Assembly: GCA_043513815.1 (NCBI GenBank)
Contig: CP121313.1
Location: forward strand, 3,658,001-3,722,000
Origin: JANQIO01 sp043513815
GTDB lineage: Bacteria > Pseudomonadota > Gammaproteobacteria > Pseudomonadales > Halieaceae
Direction of reading: 5' to 3'
Length of the DNA: 64,000 nucleotides
Shown: positions 50,167-59,841 of the stretch, piece by piece
Layout of the letters: every line of letters starts with the position of its first letter
How positions within the stretch are numbered: the first letter of the stretch is position 1
The notes under the pieces: generated by a model
Databases searched by the model: none
What the model saw: only the letters and a program-made list of their open reading frames with translations
What the model was told of the DNA's origin: nothing
Position numbers and translations under genes: made by a program

Positions 50167-51292
50167 CGAGATACCGGTGTCGATAGGCGCGGGGTTCATG
50201 TGCCGCCAAGGTGGCTTCAAACAGTGCCAGGGTTTCTTCCGCGGCGCGCTGCCAGGAAAACCGGCTGGCGCGAAGGGCGGCCCGCGCCGCCAGCTCATCC
50301 CGCAATTCGGGCTCGTGGGCCATGCGTTGAATGGCGGCGGCCAACTCCCGCTCGGAATAGGGGTTTACCAGCAGGCCCCCGTCACCCGCGACCTCGGGCA
50401 GGGAACTGGTAGAAGAGACGATGGCCGGTACACCGTGCTGCATGGCCTCGAGCACCGGCAACCCGAAGCCCTCGTACAGGGAGGGCATAATGAGACTTTC
50501 AGCACCGGCATACAGCGACTGCAGCTCGGACTCGGCGACATGACCCGGCATCGACACCCGGTCCTGCAGGCCCAGGCGATTCACCAGCCCAGGCAGGTCC
50601 TCACCACCCCAGCCCTTGCCGCCCACCAGCACCAGGTGCGGCACCTGACTATCGTCCTTCAACAGGGCATAGGCCCGCAGCAGCCGTGGCAGGTTCTTAC
50701 GCGGTTCCAGGGTACCCACAAACAGGTTGTAGCGCGCGGGCATCTCGCGGGAACGACGGTCGACGCTGACGTTGGGCTCCGCCGCCTCGTGAATGACCTG
50801 GCACTTGCCGATGGCGCTGGGGTAGTAGCGCGAGACCTCGCTGGCAGTAAAGCGGGAAACACAAATGACCCGGTCCGCTGAGCGTATGGAAGGGCCCATC
50901 AGGGCGCGTTCCAGCCACAGCCGGCTGCGAGGCATGGTGTCGGGAAACTGCCGCCAGACCAGGTCGTGCACGGTAACCACCCGTGGCATATCCCGCGGCA
51001 GGAACAACGGCAGGTGATGCCGGGGGGACCAGAACAGGTCTGCCACGTCCTTGACTGCCCACCGCTGGTAGCCAAGCTGTGACCAGCGCAGGCCGCGCAG
51101 TGATCCTTCCGCCGCATCACCAACCCTGGCCAGCACCCGCGGCGAGTCCAGCAGGGATGTCGTGAATGGTCGCTCACTGTACAGTAGCCACTGGTGGCCC
51201 ATGGCTACCATGTGCGACAGCAATGCCGTCGTATAGCGGCCTATCCCACTGCCAGGGTTGGCCAGCAGCTTGGCATCCACGGCAATGCGCAC
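50150..51292 (-). CDS. Family 4 glycosyltransferase
   Basis: A 380-residue GT-B glycosyltransferase of the GT4 (WbaZ/mannosyltransferase-like) group. The N-terminal half has MRIAVDAKLLANPGSGIGRY and SPRHHLPLFLPRDMPRVVTV. The C-terminal donor-binding half has VGTLEPRKNLPRLLRA and the E-X7-E motif SLYEGFGLPVLEAMQHGVP. It transfers a sugar from a nucleotide donor to a growing surface glycan. It is a close paralogue of the protein at 57213-58295. The donor sugar cannot be read from sequence. Confidence 0.88.
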   Translation of the reverse strand: MRIAVDAKLLANPGSGIGRYTTALLSHMVAMGHQWLLYSERPFTTSLLDSPRVLARVGDAAEGSLRGLRWSQLGYQRWAVKDVADLFWSPRHHLPLFLPRDMPRVVTVHDLVWRQFPDTMPRSRLWLERALMGPSIRSADRVICVSRFTASEVSRYYPSAIGKCQVIHEAAEPNVSVDRRSREMPARYNLFVGTLEPRKNLPRLLRAYALLKDDSQVPHLVLVGGKGWGGEDLPGLVNRLGLQDRVSMPGHVAESELQSLYAGAESLIMPSLYEGFGLPVLEAMQHGVPAIVSSTSSLPEVAGDGGLLVNPYSERELAAAIQRMAHEPELRDELAARAALRASRFSWQRAAEETLALFEATLAAHEPRAYRHRYLDELAN

Positions 51293-51295
51293 GAC

Positions 51296-52438
51296 CTAGG
51301 TGACCCTCCCCGAACGTTGCGGCCCAGCCAGCACGTCCTGGTAGATCCGCGCATAGGCTTTTCCCATCGCTTCACCGGTGAACAAGGTGTCAAACCGCTC
51401 ACGTGCACGCTTGCCCAGTAGAGCGGCAAAATCCTCATCGCGGTGCAGCCGATCCATGGCAGCACGCAGGGAGTCCGGGTCACCGGGGGTCACTACCAGG
51501 CCGGTATGCTCGTGCAGGTTGATATGGCTGGAGCCGGTGCCCACTTCGGCTGAGATCAGGGGTTTGCCGCTCATGGCGCCTTCCAGCAGCGTGACACCGA
51601 AGGCCTCGGATCGCAGGTAGGAGGGAAACACCACCGCGCGACAGGCCTCTATCAACGCCATTTTTTCCTCGTTCGGCAGATAGCCCGTGAAGGTCACGTT
51701 ATCGAGGCCCAGGTCATTTGCCTGCCGGCGCAGTGCTGCCTCCACCGGTCCTTTGCCGACGATCAGCGCGCGACAATCCGCACCACGGAGGGCCTCCAGC
51801 AGGATGTGCAGACCCTTGTAATAGCGCAGCACCCCGACAAACAGGAAAAAGCCCTCGCCGTACTCCCGGGCCACGCGCTGCCGCGCCAGAATGCGTGACT
51901 CACCATCGGGATAGGAGGACCTGGATAGCCCGATAGGGACAATTTCAACATCACTTTTCACATGAGCTAACACATCGCTGGTGGCCAGGTAATTCGGGGA
52001 CGTGGCCACGATGCGCTCCATGCGCTGCAGAAAACGTCGCATCAGCGGTCTGTAAACCCATCCCAGGAAGCGCTGGCGGACAATATCCGAGTGATAGGTG
52101 AGCACCGAAGGACGACCACGGCCATAGAGGCCGTGCATGACGTCGGCGTAGGGCCAGGGGAAATGGTAGTGCACCAGGTCCGCCCACTCGACCTGACGCT
52201 GAAATTCGGTGAGCCCATCGAAAGTAAACCCGCAGGAGGCTATCTCGAAAGCCTGCTTGACGCGAACCACCCGACCCTCGGGTGCCTCGATGGTGGCCGG
52301 CTCAGGATTTTCGCTCAACGTGTATACGCGGCTCTCGACGCCCAGATCCCGGGTATTCAAACACACCTGGCGAATGACCTCTTCAAGGCCGCCCTGTGAA
52401 TCCGGGAAGTAGGTTCGATAGACGTGGAGTATTTTCAA
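51296..52438 (-). CDS. Family 4 glycosyltransferase
   Basis: A GT4 enzyme of about 380 residues. The N-terminus KILHVYRTYFPDSQGGLEEVI is typical, and the acceptor half has HYHFPWPYADVMHGLY and ATSPNYLATSD. The donor half has FLFVGVLRYYKGLHILLEAL and the E-X7-E region RSEAFGVTLLEGAMSGKPLI. The frame is open to 52582 without a good start. I use TTG 52438, which gives the usual N-terminus but lacks a clear ribosome-binding site, so the start is tentative. Confidence 0.85.
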   Translation of the reverse strand: MKILHVYRTYFPDSQGGLEEVIRQVCLNTRDLGVESRVYTLSENPEPATIEAPEGRVVRVKQAFEIASCGFTFDGLTEFQRQVEWADLVHYHFPWPYADVMHGLYGRGRPSVLTYHSDIVRQRFLGWVYRPLMRRFLQRMERIVATSPNYLATSDVLAHVKSDVEIVPIGLSRSSYPDGESRILARQRVAREYGEGFFLFVGVLRYYKGLHILLEALRGADCRALIVGKGPVEAALRRQANDLGLDNVTFTGYLPNEEKMALIEACRAVVFPSYLRSEAFGVTLLEGAMSGKPLISAEVGTGSSHINLHEHTGLVVTPGDPDSLRAAMDRLHRDEDFAALLGKRARERFDTLFTGEAMGKAYARIYQDVLAGPQRSGRVT

Positions 52439-52523
52439 GGGCAGCAGGCCAACACCGTTTCCCCGATTATCTCCCAGCCGGGAAGGCGGTAGCAAAACTG
52501 TCCGCAGTCGCCCGCACGTGGGC

Positions 52524-53498
52524 CTACCAATGGACGCGACGCGGCGGCACGCCGCGCAGAAAATCAGCCATTGCCGCGGCAAAGGGCTGGAACAGGTGCC
52601 ATTCGCCGCGCCACAGGAATTTGCAGGGCTTTACGCTGAGCCTCGACAACAGGACCCAGGGCAGCAAAAGCGGGTCATGACGCTGCGTATAGAGCAGCGT
52701 GCTGTAGTTCTCGCAGTACTGCTGGAGGCGTGTGCGGCGCTGGCCTGCGCGACCCGTAGTTGAGGCACCGGCATGATAGACCAGACTGCCGGGACACCAT
52801 CCCAGTCGCACTGGGCCCTGGCAACGCTGCAACAGGTCAAGCTCTTCGAAATAGAGAAAATAGTCTTCGCTCAGGCCACCTGCCGACCACAGTAACGCGG
52901 CTCGGCAAAACATCGCGGCACCGGAAACGTAGTCCAGCTCTGGCTGTGCCAGACCGGCGGCAGCAGTCAGCGGTGATCCGGCATGGGCGCCAAAGCTCCG
53001 GGTGCTCAATCGTGAATAGCGATAACCGCCGGCGCACTCAATGGTATCTCCAGCGATGCCGGCGACAACGGTACTGCCCCAGACCTGCACAGCAGGCTCT
53101 CGCGCAGCCGCCTGCAGCAAGGCATCCAGTGCCCCCTGCGCCAGGCATGTATCGTTGTTGAGCAGCCAGAAAAAGTCAGCCTGGAAATCGCCCAGCGCCT
53201 CCATGCCGCGGTTGATATTGGCCGCATAGCCACCGCGCTGGCTCGAGGTGACCAGTGTCACGCGCGGGTCACCCAGGTCATTGATGGCCTGCGTCAGCCC
53301 CGCGACAATAGCTTCCGCAGAACAATCATCGCAGACGACAAGCCGGAGCTCACAGGCCAGGGTGAATTCCTGCGCCAGAATCGACCGAAGGCAGGTCAGC
53401 GTCTGTTCTATATCCTCCCAGGCGGCAACGAGGACGGCGACACGCACTGCCCCGGCCCGGGTGTTTTCGGGATGCCGGGGTGGTTCCGCCTCAGTCAC
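52524..53498 (-). CDS. Family 2 glycosyltransferase (rhamnosyltransferase-like)
   Basis: A 324-residue GT-A enzyme. The first strand reads RVAVLVAAWEDIEQTLTCLRSIL, with CDDCSAE in the nucleotide site, the metal motif LLNNDTCL near residue 115, and DYVSGAAMFCRAALLWSAGGLSEDYF with the acidic FEELDLLQRC. This pattern is typical of rhamnosyl-type GT2 proteins. A C-terminal hydrophobic stretch may touch the membrane. The start is GTG 53498, overlapping the upstream stop by 8 nt, so it is co-translated with the large fusion gene. Confidence 0.85.
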   Translation of the reverse strand: MTEAEPPRHPENTRAGAVRVAVLVAAWEDIEQTLTCLRSILAQEFTLACELRLVVCDDCSAEAIVAGLTQAINDLGDPRVTLVTSSQRGGYAANINRGMEALGDFQADFFWLLNNDTCLAQGALDALLQAAAREPAVQVWGSTVVAGIAGDTIECAGGYRYSRLSTRSFGAHAGSPLTAAAGLAQPELDYVSGAAMFCRAALLWSAGGLSEDYFLYFEELDLLQRCQGPVRLGWCPGSLVYHAGASTTGRAGQRRTRLQQYCENYSTLLYTQRHDPLLLPWVLLSRLSVKPCKFLWRGEWHLFQPFAAAMADFLRGVPPRRVHW

Positions 53499-56400
53499 CG
53501 CTGAAGTCGCCGATCACCGCCTGGCGGGCGGCGGCTACCGAGTAGTGCTGCTGGATAACACGCCGGCCCTGCCTGGAGAACTCCTCCAGCCGCACCGCAT
53601 CGTCGTAGAGCGACTGCAGCGCCTCACCCATTGTCTCGAAGCCCGTCACGCACAGGGCGTCCTGGGCCTCGATTACGCCCTCGGCACCCGTTTCTGTAGT
53701 CAGTACCGGCACGCCCTTTCGCATGGACTCCAGCACCTTGCCCTTGATGCCGGCACCGAAGCGCAGCGGCACCACCGACAGCCTGATCTGACGGTAGAGG
53801 GCGTCCACCTCGGCATCCGGCAGAAACCCGTGGATGCGAATGCGATCCGACGCCAACTCCTCCACCTCAGGTGGCATACAGGAACCGACAATGTGCAGCA
53901 CAACCCCGGGCATGGACTCGGCCAGTGACTCGAATATTTCTGAAAACCAGAGAATGGCGTCAGCATTGGGCGGATGATTGAAGCCGCCGATAAAGAGAAT
54001 GCCGTCGCGCGCAGCCGCCGCGTAAGTGTCTTCCTCTGCGTCATCAAAAACGTAGAGCGGTATGGCCTTGGCATTGAGGGCCGGGCGTTCCTCATGGATG
54101 CAGTCGATCTCTACCTGTGACGGGTAGTAGACCAGGTCCACTGCATCGAAAATCTGAAACTCCCGCCGGCGCCAGTCGGCTGCCTTCTCGCGCAGGGCCT
54201 GTAAGTCTTCCAGCTCAGCCTGCCGCTCCAGCCGCAGGTAGTGAAGGTCGTGACCGAAATAGATTGTCCGGGGAGTCGGCTGCATGCCGGCAATCGTATC
54301 GAGATATTTTTCGGTGATGTGTGGCCGGTGCAGATACATCACATCGATGTAGCGCGCATTCTCCAGCAGCCAGGGTCGCCAGCCCCGGGCATACTCGCTT
54401 CCGCAAAGCACCTCAATGCCCAGCGCTTCAAGGTGTGTTGTGTAGGGCTCGTGACGATAAAAATTGTCGCCCATGAACTTAACGTTAAAGCCTTCATCGA
54501 CCAGCAGTTTCAGGTATTGCCAGGTCGAGCGTGAACCGGCGTCGCGATCGAAATGGGGCACATAGTGGTCCACCACCAGCACGGTGCGGCGATGTCGCGA
54601 GCGGTCCCGCGCCAGGAACACGTGTTCGGCATTGGGGAAATGGTCGCGCGCCAGTGCCTTCTGCCACTTCTCCAGAAATTTCTGCTGGTTTGCCACCTGG
54701 TGCTGCTTAACGCCAGACTCAGTATCGGTGCCGTGCGAAATGCCCTCAAAATGCACCACGTTGGATGCCGGCTGCAGCATTACCCTGTAGCCCAGCGCGC
54801 GCACCGCAAAACACAGGTCAGTGTCCTCGTAGTAGGCGGGCACATAGCGCTCGTCGAAATACCCCACCTGCTCAAACAGTTCACGGCGCACCATCAGGGC
54901 AGCCCCGGAGATGTAGTCCACCTCCTTGAGGTAGTTGTACTCGGGCTTCTCCGGGTCATCGAGGCGCCCGAAATTCCAGGCCGAGGCATCATTCCAGACA
55001 ATACCGCCGGCTTCCTGCAGGCGACCATCCGGGTACAGCAGCCGGGAGCCGGTAACGCCCACGTCAGGTTTGCTGTCGAGCAGTTCCACAAGGCTGTCCA
55101 GCCAACCGGGCAGGACTCTGGTGTCGTTGTTCAGGAGGAAAACGTATTCGCCCCGCGCCTGCTGGGCTGCCTGGTTTACCGACAGCAGGAACTGCAGGTT
55201 TTTTGGGTTGCGGGTATAGCGTACTCCAGGGATTTTGCTCAGCATCGCCTGGCTGTCATCGGTGGAACAGTCGTCAGCAACAATGATTTCGATACTGCAA
55301 CCGGGCAGGTTATCGCTGATGGACTGCAGGCAACCCAGGGTGTAGTCCAACTGGTTGTAGATCGGAATAATGACACTGACCCGCGGTTCGGCATGCACCT
55401 GGAAGGACAGGCTATCAACATCAACCGGCCGCTCGTCCGGCAACTTCAGGGTCTGTGTGGACTGGTCCAGACGTTCGCGATAGTGCCGGAAGGTCTGCAG
55501 CAGGTCGCCGCGACGGCGCACCAGGATGTCCAGGAAGTTGAAAACCCGCCGCGGGCTGACCTGGGCGAGCGTCCGCCGGGGCTGGGTAACGGCGGACAGC
55601 AATAGCTGGCCAGTTTCGCTGCCGCGCACCTTCGCCAGGGGCCAGCGGATGGGCCAGGTCAGCACCCTGCCCAGACGGTAGCTCCAGGAACTTTCCAGTT
55701 CCTCGATGATACGGCTGTACTCTTCGTGTACCGCAGTGCGCTCGTCCTGCTCCGCCTTTATCTGGGATTCGTAGGCAGCAGCCACGTCGTTCATATGCCC
55801 ATGCAAATCGTCGATTTCGCCCTGATGCGCATCGACTTTTTCATTCAGCCGCCCGATTTCGCTCTCATAGCGGGTGGCCGCCGCCTGCATGGCAGAATTC
55901 AGCCGGTCTATCTCGGCCTGGTAAACCCTGGCGGCACTGACCTTTTCCTCGTCCAGTCTGGCAATTTCCCGCTGCGATGAATCCCGGGCCTGCGCCAGCT
56001 CTTCTCGACCGGTGGATATCTGCTTTTCGTAGTCTGCCGCCCTGTCGTTCAGCAGCATATTGAGGCGCTCGATTTCTGTCTGCGACTGCTCCCGGGCCTC
56101 AACCAGTTCTCGCTCGAGGCGGGAGGCCACCTCTTGCCAGCCTAGAGCCTGGCGCAGTGCTTCTGAACGATCGTCCAGTTCCGTTCGCAAAGACGCCACC
56201 ATGCCGCTCCGGTCCTTCGGCAGGAACGTCTGCAGGCGGGCATCTATGCGCTCTCCCAGATCAGCGGCGGCCAGGTTCGCGACCTGTTGTCGCAACGCCA
56301 CCTGGCTTGACTGGGGCGACAGTGCGCGCAATTCCACAGCCAGTGAATGCGCCAGCCTGGCTTCAGGCGCCGACGACAGGTCGTCAAGGGATGACTGACT

Positions 56401-57072
56401 GTGCCGCAGAGAGGGGTCTACAAACTCGCGCGCAAAGGCCGCCAACTGTGCAGCATCGGGCTCCAGGTGGATTGCTGCGAGGACTCTCGAAAGCTCGGCT
56501 TCGGGCGCCGCCATCAGCTCATCGTAGTCGGTAATCGCCAGCGGCAAGTCACTGTTGGCAATGCCCGTAACGAGGGACCAGTTGTAGGCCAGCCAGATCA
56601 ACAGGGATTTTTCGCGGCTGAACCCGTTGCGGCTGCGCAACGAATCCGCCACTGACAGCGGAGAACGATGGATCGCTACCAGCCGCGGTGCGATATCCAT
56701 CTGCGCCAGCGCCTGCAGCCAGACCGGCAGTGTCAGGCACAGGGTGGGGTCCTTGACGACAAACAGCTCGCTGCCCGCGTAGTTGCGGTCCAGTACATCG
56801 ACCGCCCGCTTGATCCATGGGTCTGGCTTTCCGAGGCTGCGCAGCGGGTTGGTCTGTGTGCTGTCCCAGAGATTGCCGGTGCGGGCGAGGAGTTCGCGGT
56901 TCAGGTCAACCACCTGCGCATCCTCCCAGAACCCGGTGGGATTATCCGGGCCCGCCGGGACCAGCGAATCGGCAAGCCTGGCTCCCGCAGCGTTCAAACC
57001 TCGGGCCAGCAGGCTTGTGCCGGAACGGTGGCAGCCGAGTACCAGGAGTGCAGTTTGTGAAGTTCTGGACAT
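53491..57072 (-). CDS. Large fusion: sulfotransferase, coiled coil, GT2 and GT4 domains
   Basis: A 1193-residue protein. The first part (about 1-260) resembles PAPS-dependent sulfotransferases, with a PAPS loop LGCHRSGTSLLARGL and AIHRSPLSVADSLRSR. Residues of about 290-470 form a coiled coil of repeated ERL/EIxRLNE units. A GT2 domain starts near 566 (RVSVIIPIYNQLDYTLG, VADDCSTDDS, LLNNDTRVLPGW, DLCFAVRALGY). A GT4-like domain runs from about 829 to the end (TVLVVDHYVPHFDRDAGSR, FIGGFNHPPNADAILWF, RFGAGIKGKVLESM). It probably assembles and decorates a surface polysaccharide. No membrane helix is obvious. Confidence 0.85.
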   Translation of the reverse strand: MSRTSQTALLVLGCHRSGTSLLARGLNAAGARLADSLVPAGPDNPTGFWEDAQVVDLNRELLARTGNLWDSTQTNPLRSLGKPDPWIKRAVDVLDRNYAGSELFVVKDPTLCLTLPVWLQALAQMDIAPRLVAIHRSPLSVADSLRSRNGFSREKSLLIWLAYNWSLVTGIANSDLPLAITDYDELMAAPEAELSRVLAAIHLEPDAAQLAAFAREFVDPSLRHSQSSLDDLSSAPEARLAHSLAVELRALSPQSSQVALRQQVANLAAADLGERIDARLQTFLPKDRSGMVASLRTELDDRSEALRQALGWQEVASRLERELVEAREQSQTEIERLNMLLNDRAADYEKQISTGREELAQARDSSQREIARLDEEKVSAARVYQAEIDRLNSAMQAAATRYESEIGRLNEKVDAHQGEIDDLHGHMNDVAAAYESQIKAEQDERTAVHEEYSRIIEELESSWSYRLGRVLTWPIRWPLAKVRGSETGQLLLSAVTQPRRTLAQVSPRRVFNFLDILVRRRGDLLQTFRHYRERLDQSTQTLKLPDERPVDVDSLSFQVHAEPRVSVIIPIYNQLDYTLGCLQSISDNLPGCSIEIIVADDCSTDDSQAMLSKIPGVRYTRNPKNLQFLLSVNQAAQQARGEYVFLLNNDTRVLPGWLDSLVELLDSKPDVGVTGSRLLYPDGRLQEAGGIVWNDASAWNFGRLDDPEKPEYNYLKEVDYISGAALMVRRELFEQVGYFDERYVPAYYEDTDLCFAVRALGYRVMLQPASNVVHFEGISHGTDTESGVKQHQVANQQKFLEKWQKALARDHFPNAEHVFLARDRSRHRRTVLVVDHYVPHFDRDAGSRSTWQYLKLLVDEGFNVKFMGDNFYRHEPYTTHLEALGIEVLCGSEYARGWRPWLLENARYIDVMYLHRPHITEKYLDTIAGMQPTPRTIYFGHDLHYLRLERQAELEDLQALREKAADWRRREFQIFDAVDLVYYPSQVEIDCIHEERPALNAKAIPLYVFDDAEEDTYAAAARDGILFIGGFNHPPNADAILWFSEIFESLAESMPGVVLHIVGSCMPPEVEELASDRIRIHGFLPDAEVDALYRQIRLSVVPLRFGAGIKGKVLESMRKGVPVLTTETGAEGVIEAQDALCVTGFETMGEALQSLYDDAVRLEEFSRQGRRVIQQHYSVAAARQAVIGDFSGD

Positions 57073-57212
57073 AGCGCTAGGTCAGGCAGGGTCCGGCGAC
57101 GCGGGCCACCCCTGAAAAAGGCCTGATGCTAACACACATACCCAGCGCTGAATGCTCCCGGTTGGAGCGCCGCCATGCTGTACAGCACGTGGGGTCGCAG
57201 GCAGTCGATCGA

Positions 57213-58295
57213 TCACCGGGCGGCAGCCTCCAGGATCGCCAGCGTCTGCTGCGCGGCACGCTCCCAGCTGAAGTCACGTGAGCGCTGCTGCGATCTGGCG
57301 GCACAACCCGTACGCCATGTCTCATCGGTAGCCAGCTTTTCCATCGCAGCGGCGAGGCCCTGCGGCGAGTCTGTCGCTACGACAATGCCCGCGTCTCCCG
57401 CCACCTCGGGGAGCGAGGCGCGATCTGAGACTATGACCGGTATGCCACGAGACATGGCCTCAACAACCGGCAACCCAAAACCCTCATAGATGGAGGGAAA
57501 AACCAGGGCCGTTGCCCCGGCGTACAGTTCGGCCAGCCGGCGGTCATCCACGTAACCGAGTATTTCCACGCGATCAGCTATTCCCAGCTCAGTGGCGAGA
57601 GCCTTTGCATCAATGCCTCCCCAACCCGGTGCGCCCGCCACCAGCAGGCGTTGATGTGTCGCGGGAAGCAGTGCCACAGCCTGTAACAGCACCTCCAGGT
57701 TCTTGCGCGGCTCCTGCGTGCCCACAAAAAGGAAATAGGGAGACGCATCGGCCGCAACGGAAACCGCACTTAAGCGGCGGGCAGCGAGGTGAACCACGGA
57801 ACAGCGACCGGCTGCCGCGGGGTAGAAGTGCGCCAGCTCATCTGCGGTGAACTGAGATACCGCGATGACCTGCTGCGCCCTGGCAATGGACACAGACATC
57901 GCGGCCCACTCCAGGACACGAGCCTGCCAGGGCATGGTTTCCGGGAACCGGCGCCAGACCAGGTCGTGTATGGTGACTACCGCCGGCAGGGAGCGCGGCA
58001 GCAGAAAAGGCAGGTGGTGACGCGGAGACCAGAACACATCGACCTTGTCCCGCTTCGACCAACGGGGGAACTCCCAGTTGGCGATCTTCAGGCTCTGCAG
58101 GCTACGGGGTGATGCCTGGCCATGACGTATCAGCACCCGGGGGTGATCGGTCCAGGGGCCGGCAGCCAGCGGTCCGTCGCTGTAGAGGCACCACAGGTGC
58201 TCGGTGGCTAGCAGTTGCTCCAGCAGAGACGCTGTATAAATACCGATCCCGGTGAGCGGCTGGGCCAACGGCCTGGCGTCGACTGCGATCTTCAC
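57213..58295 (-). CDS. Family 4 glycosyltransferase, paralogue of 50150-51292
   Basis: A 360-residue GT4 enzyme beginning VKIAVDARPLAQPLTGIGIY. It shares with the 50150 protein the blocks DVFWSPRHHLPFLLPRSLPA, VTIHDLVWRRFPETMPWQAR, FLFVGTQEPRKNLEVLLQA and PSIYEGFGLPVVEAMSRGIP. I choose GTG 58295 because its N-terminus matches the paralogue. GTG 58307 is also in frame, with a ribosome-binding site too close to use. The 3' end of the MITE copy B lies 46 bp upstream. Confidence 0.87.
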   Translation of the reverse strand: MKIAVDARPLAQPLTGIGIYTASLLEQLLATEHLWCLYSDGPLAAGPWTDHPRVLIRHGQASPRSLQSLKIANWEFPRWSKRDKVDVFWSPRHHLPFLLPRSLPAVVTIHDLVWRRFPETMPWQARVLEWAAMSVSIARAQQVIAVSQFTADELAHFYPAAAGRCSVVHLAARRLSAVSVAADASPYFLFVGTQEPRKNLEVLLQAVALLPATHQRLLVAGAPGWGGIDAKALATELGIADRVEILGYVDDRRLAELYAGATALVFPSIYEGFGLPVVEAMSRGIPVIVSDRASLPEVAGDAGIVVATDSPQGLAAAMEKLATDETWRTGCAARSQQRSRDFSWERAAQQTLAILEAAAR

Positions 58296-58340
58296 CGGAC
58301 CGCACACTCCGGGGGCCGGCAGTCAGCCACATCCCACCTT

Positions 58341-58592
58341 GCTAGCTCGTCTATTGCACCAGTTGCCTGATAGCTCGCGCAGGGCTCGTGCGTCCTGGAC
58401 AGGCTCGGGACCGGAGGCGTAGCCGTAGCTACGCCGGTGGGAGCATGCACGTGCAGGGCGTGCGAGAACCAGCGAGATACAGGCAGGCGGCGTTGGTCGA
58501 AATATGTACTGAACATAGGACTGGCTGTTAGCCTGACACAAAAAGCCTTAGCAAGCATTCGGCCAGCGTACTGGTGCAATAGACGGGCTAGC
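58341..58592. mobile_element. MITE-like element, copy B (252 bp, 23-bp terminal inverted repeats)
   Basis: The ends 58341-58363 and 58570-58592 are inverted repeats over 22 of 23 bp (GCTAGC, CGTCTATTGCACCAGT). The interior is a full-length homologue of copy A (760-995) in the opposite orientation, with an extra short CG-rich expansion near 58430. It has no ORF of its own. It lies between a GT4 gene and a DUF2304 gene and supplies the stop codon of the latter. Confidence 0.8.
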
Positions 58593-58956
58593 TACCGCCG
58601 TCGGAGGGATGGTCCTGCTCCAGCACCGTCAGACGACGGTCGAGTATCGCCAGCTCCTGCACCACCCGAGCCAGTTGGACGCTGCGGCGAGAGCTTTCGA
58701 TATCTGTCAGGAACAGGCGGGACAACAGCAGCAGGACCGCAACGATCACCGGCAGTATCGGGGGGTAGGCGATGCCCAGCAATTCTGCCAGCCTGTCATT
58801 GATCCCCGGGAATACCCCGAATACCGCCACCACCAGCGCGACCGTAAGCCACCAGATGGAATAGCGGATATGCAGGTGGTCGCGCCGAATCAGCACCACG
58901 ATTGCAATGAAGAAGGCCAGCCCGAAGGTGGCGGTGAGCAGGTTAAAGAGTTGCAA
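58588..58956 (-). CDS. DUF2304 membrane protein
   Basis: A 122-residue protein with three hydrophobic helices (LFNLLTATFGLAFFIAIVVL, YSIWWLTVALVVAVFGVFPG, ILPVIVAVLLLLSRLFL) and a charged coiled-coil-like tail (VQLARVVQELAILDRRLTVL). It matches DUF2304. Genes of this type are commonly next to GT2 glycosyltransferases, as here 4 bp away, and may form a membrane partner. The stop TAG at 58590-58588 lies within the terminal repeat of the MITE, so the last residues (GGS) may have been altered by the insertion. Confidence 0.8.
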   Translation of the reverse strand: MQLFNLLTATFGLAFFIAIVVLIRRDHLHIRYSIWWLTVALVVAVFGVFPGINDRLAELLGIAYPPILPVIVAVLLLLSRLFLTDIESSRRSVQLARVVQELAILDRRLTVLEQDHPSDGGS

Positions 58957-58960
58957 GGGC

Positions 58961-59632
58961 TTACCTGGAGAGCTTCGCTATGGACATGATAGAGGTATAC
59001 ACCATGTAGTAAAGCACGCTCCTCCAGCTACGGAATATATGGGAGCCGCCGATTTCACGGTTCTGCATTTCAATGGATACCTCGTGTATGGGGAAGCCAT
59101 GTTCCCGTAGCAACAAAAGCACACCCACATCCTGATACTCCAACATCGTGGCCTCGCGTGAGGCCAGCAAGCCAACGGCGCGGATTCCGTATACTCGCAG
59201 GCCCGATGTGAGGTCTTCCACGGACAGGCCGGTCAAGGTTCTGAAATAGCGCCAGGCCACTCTGCGATAGCGCGATCCGCGGCTTATACACTCGCCGACC
59301 ACAACGGCAGAGCTGTCCTCACGAAAACGCTGGATCAGCGGTATAAGGGTTTGCGGAAGGTGCTGGCCGTCGGCGTCCATGGTGACCACAAAGTCGTAGT
59401 TCTCAGCCGCCGCGTACCGCAGGCCGGCCTGGGTCGCACCCCAGGCGCCGAGATTGATAACGAGGTGCAGGGCGATAACGTCCAGCCGCTCGATGATTTC
59501 ACCGGTCTGGTCGGTGCTGCGGTCATTGACAACAATCACGTCCAGGGCGGGAGCCACCTCCGCCACCTGTTCGATAACTCTGCCGATTGTTGCCGCCTCG
59601 TTGAAGGCGGGTATCACCACTGCGCCACGCAT
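58961..59632 (-). CDS. Family 2 glycosyltransferase, dolichyl-phosphate-mannose synthase-like
   Basis: A 223-residue GT-A enzyme with MRGAVVIPAFNEAATIGRVI, VNDRSTDQT, the DxD-containing VVTMDADGQHLPQTLIPLIQ and the DPM-type loop RYRRVAWRYFRTLTGL. It lacks the C-terminal membrane helices of some relatives. It probably makes a polyprenyl-linked sugar donor together with the adjacent DUF2304 membrane protein. ATG start at 59632. The upstream 209 bp (59633-59841) hold no gene. Confidence 0.87.
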   Translation of the reverse strand: MRGAVVIPAFNEAATIGRVIEQVAEVAPALDVIVVNDRSTDQTGEIIERLDVIALHLVINLGAWGATQAGLRYAAAENYDFVVTMDADGQHLPQTLIPLIQRFREDSSAVVVGECISRGSRYRRVAWRYFRTLTGLSVEDLTSGLRVYGIRAVGLLASREATMLEYQDVGVLLLLREHGFPIHEVSIEMQNREIGGSHIFRSWRSVLYYMVYTSIMSIAKLSR

Positions 59633-59841
59633 GTCCGCTCTCCGCAGGACGCTCCCGGATGGAACGCCATAAAAGGTCGCGTATTCTCCATGGGCTTTGC
59701 GCCGGGTGCAAGAACAGGCATCGCACTAGCCGCCATATCTCCCCGTTTCAGCGCTCATTGTTTGCAAACGCCTGCTATAGCGGTGAGATAGGCTTGTTTC
59801 GTTGCTCACGGCGAATCCCAAATATTGGCGAGATATGCCGA

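Noticed and set aside
58292..58579. Open frames across MITE copy B (and the similar one at 833-1030 in copy A)
   Set aside because: They share Arg/Ser/Pro-rich words only because the element itself is repeated. There is no ribosome-binding site, and the inverted repeats explain the sequence.
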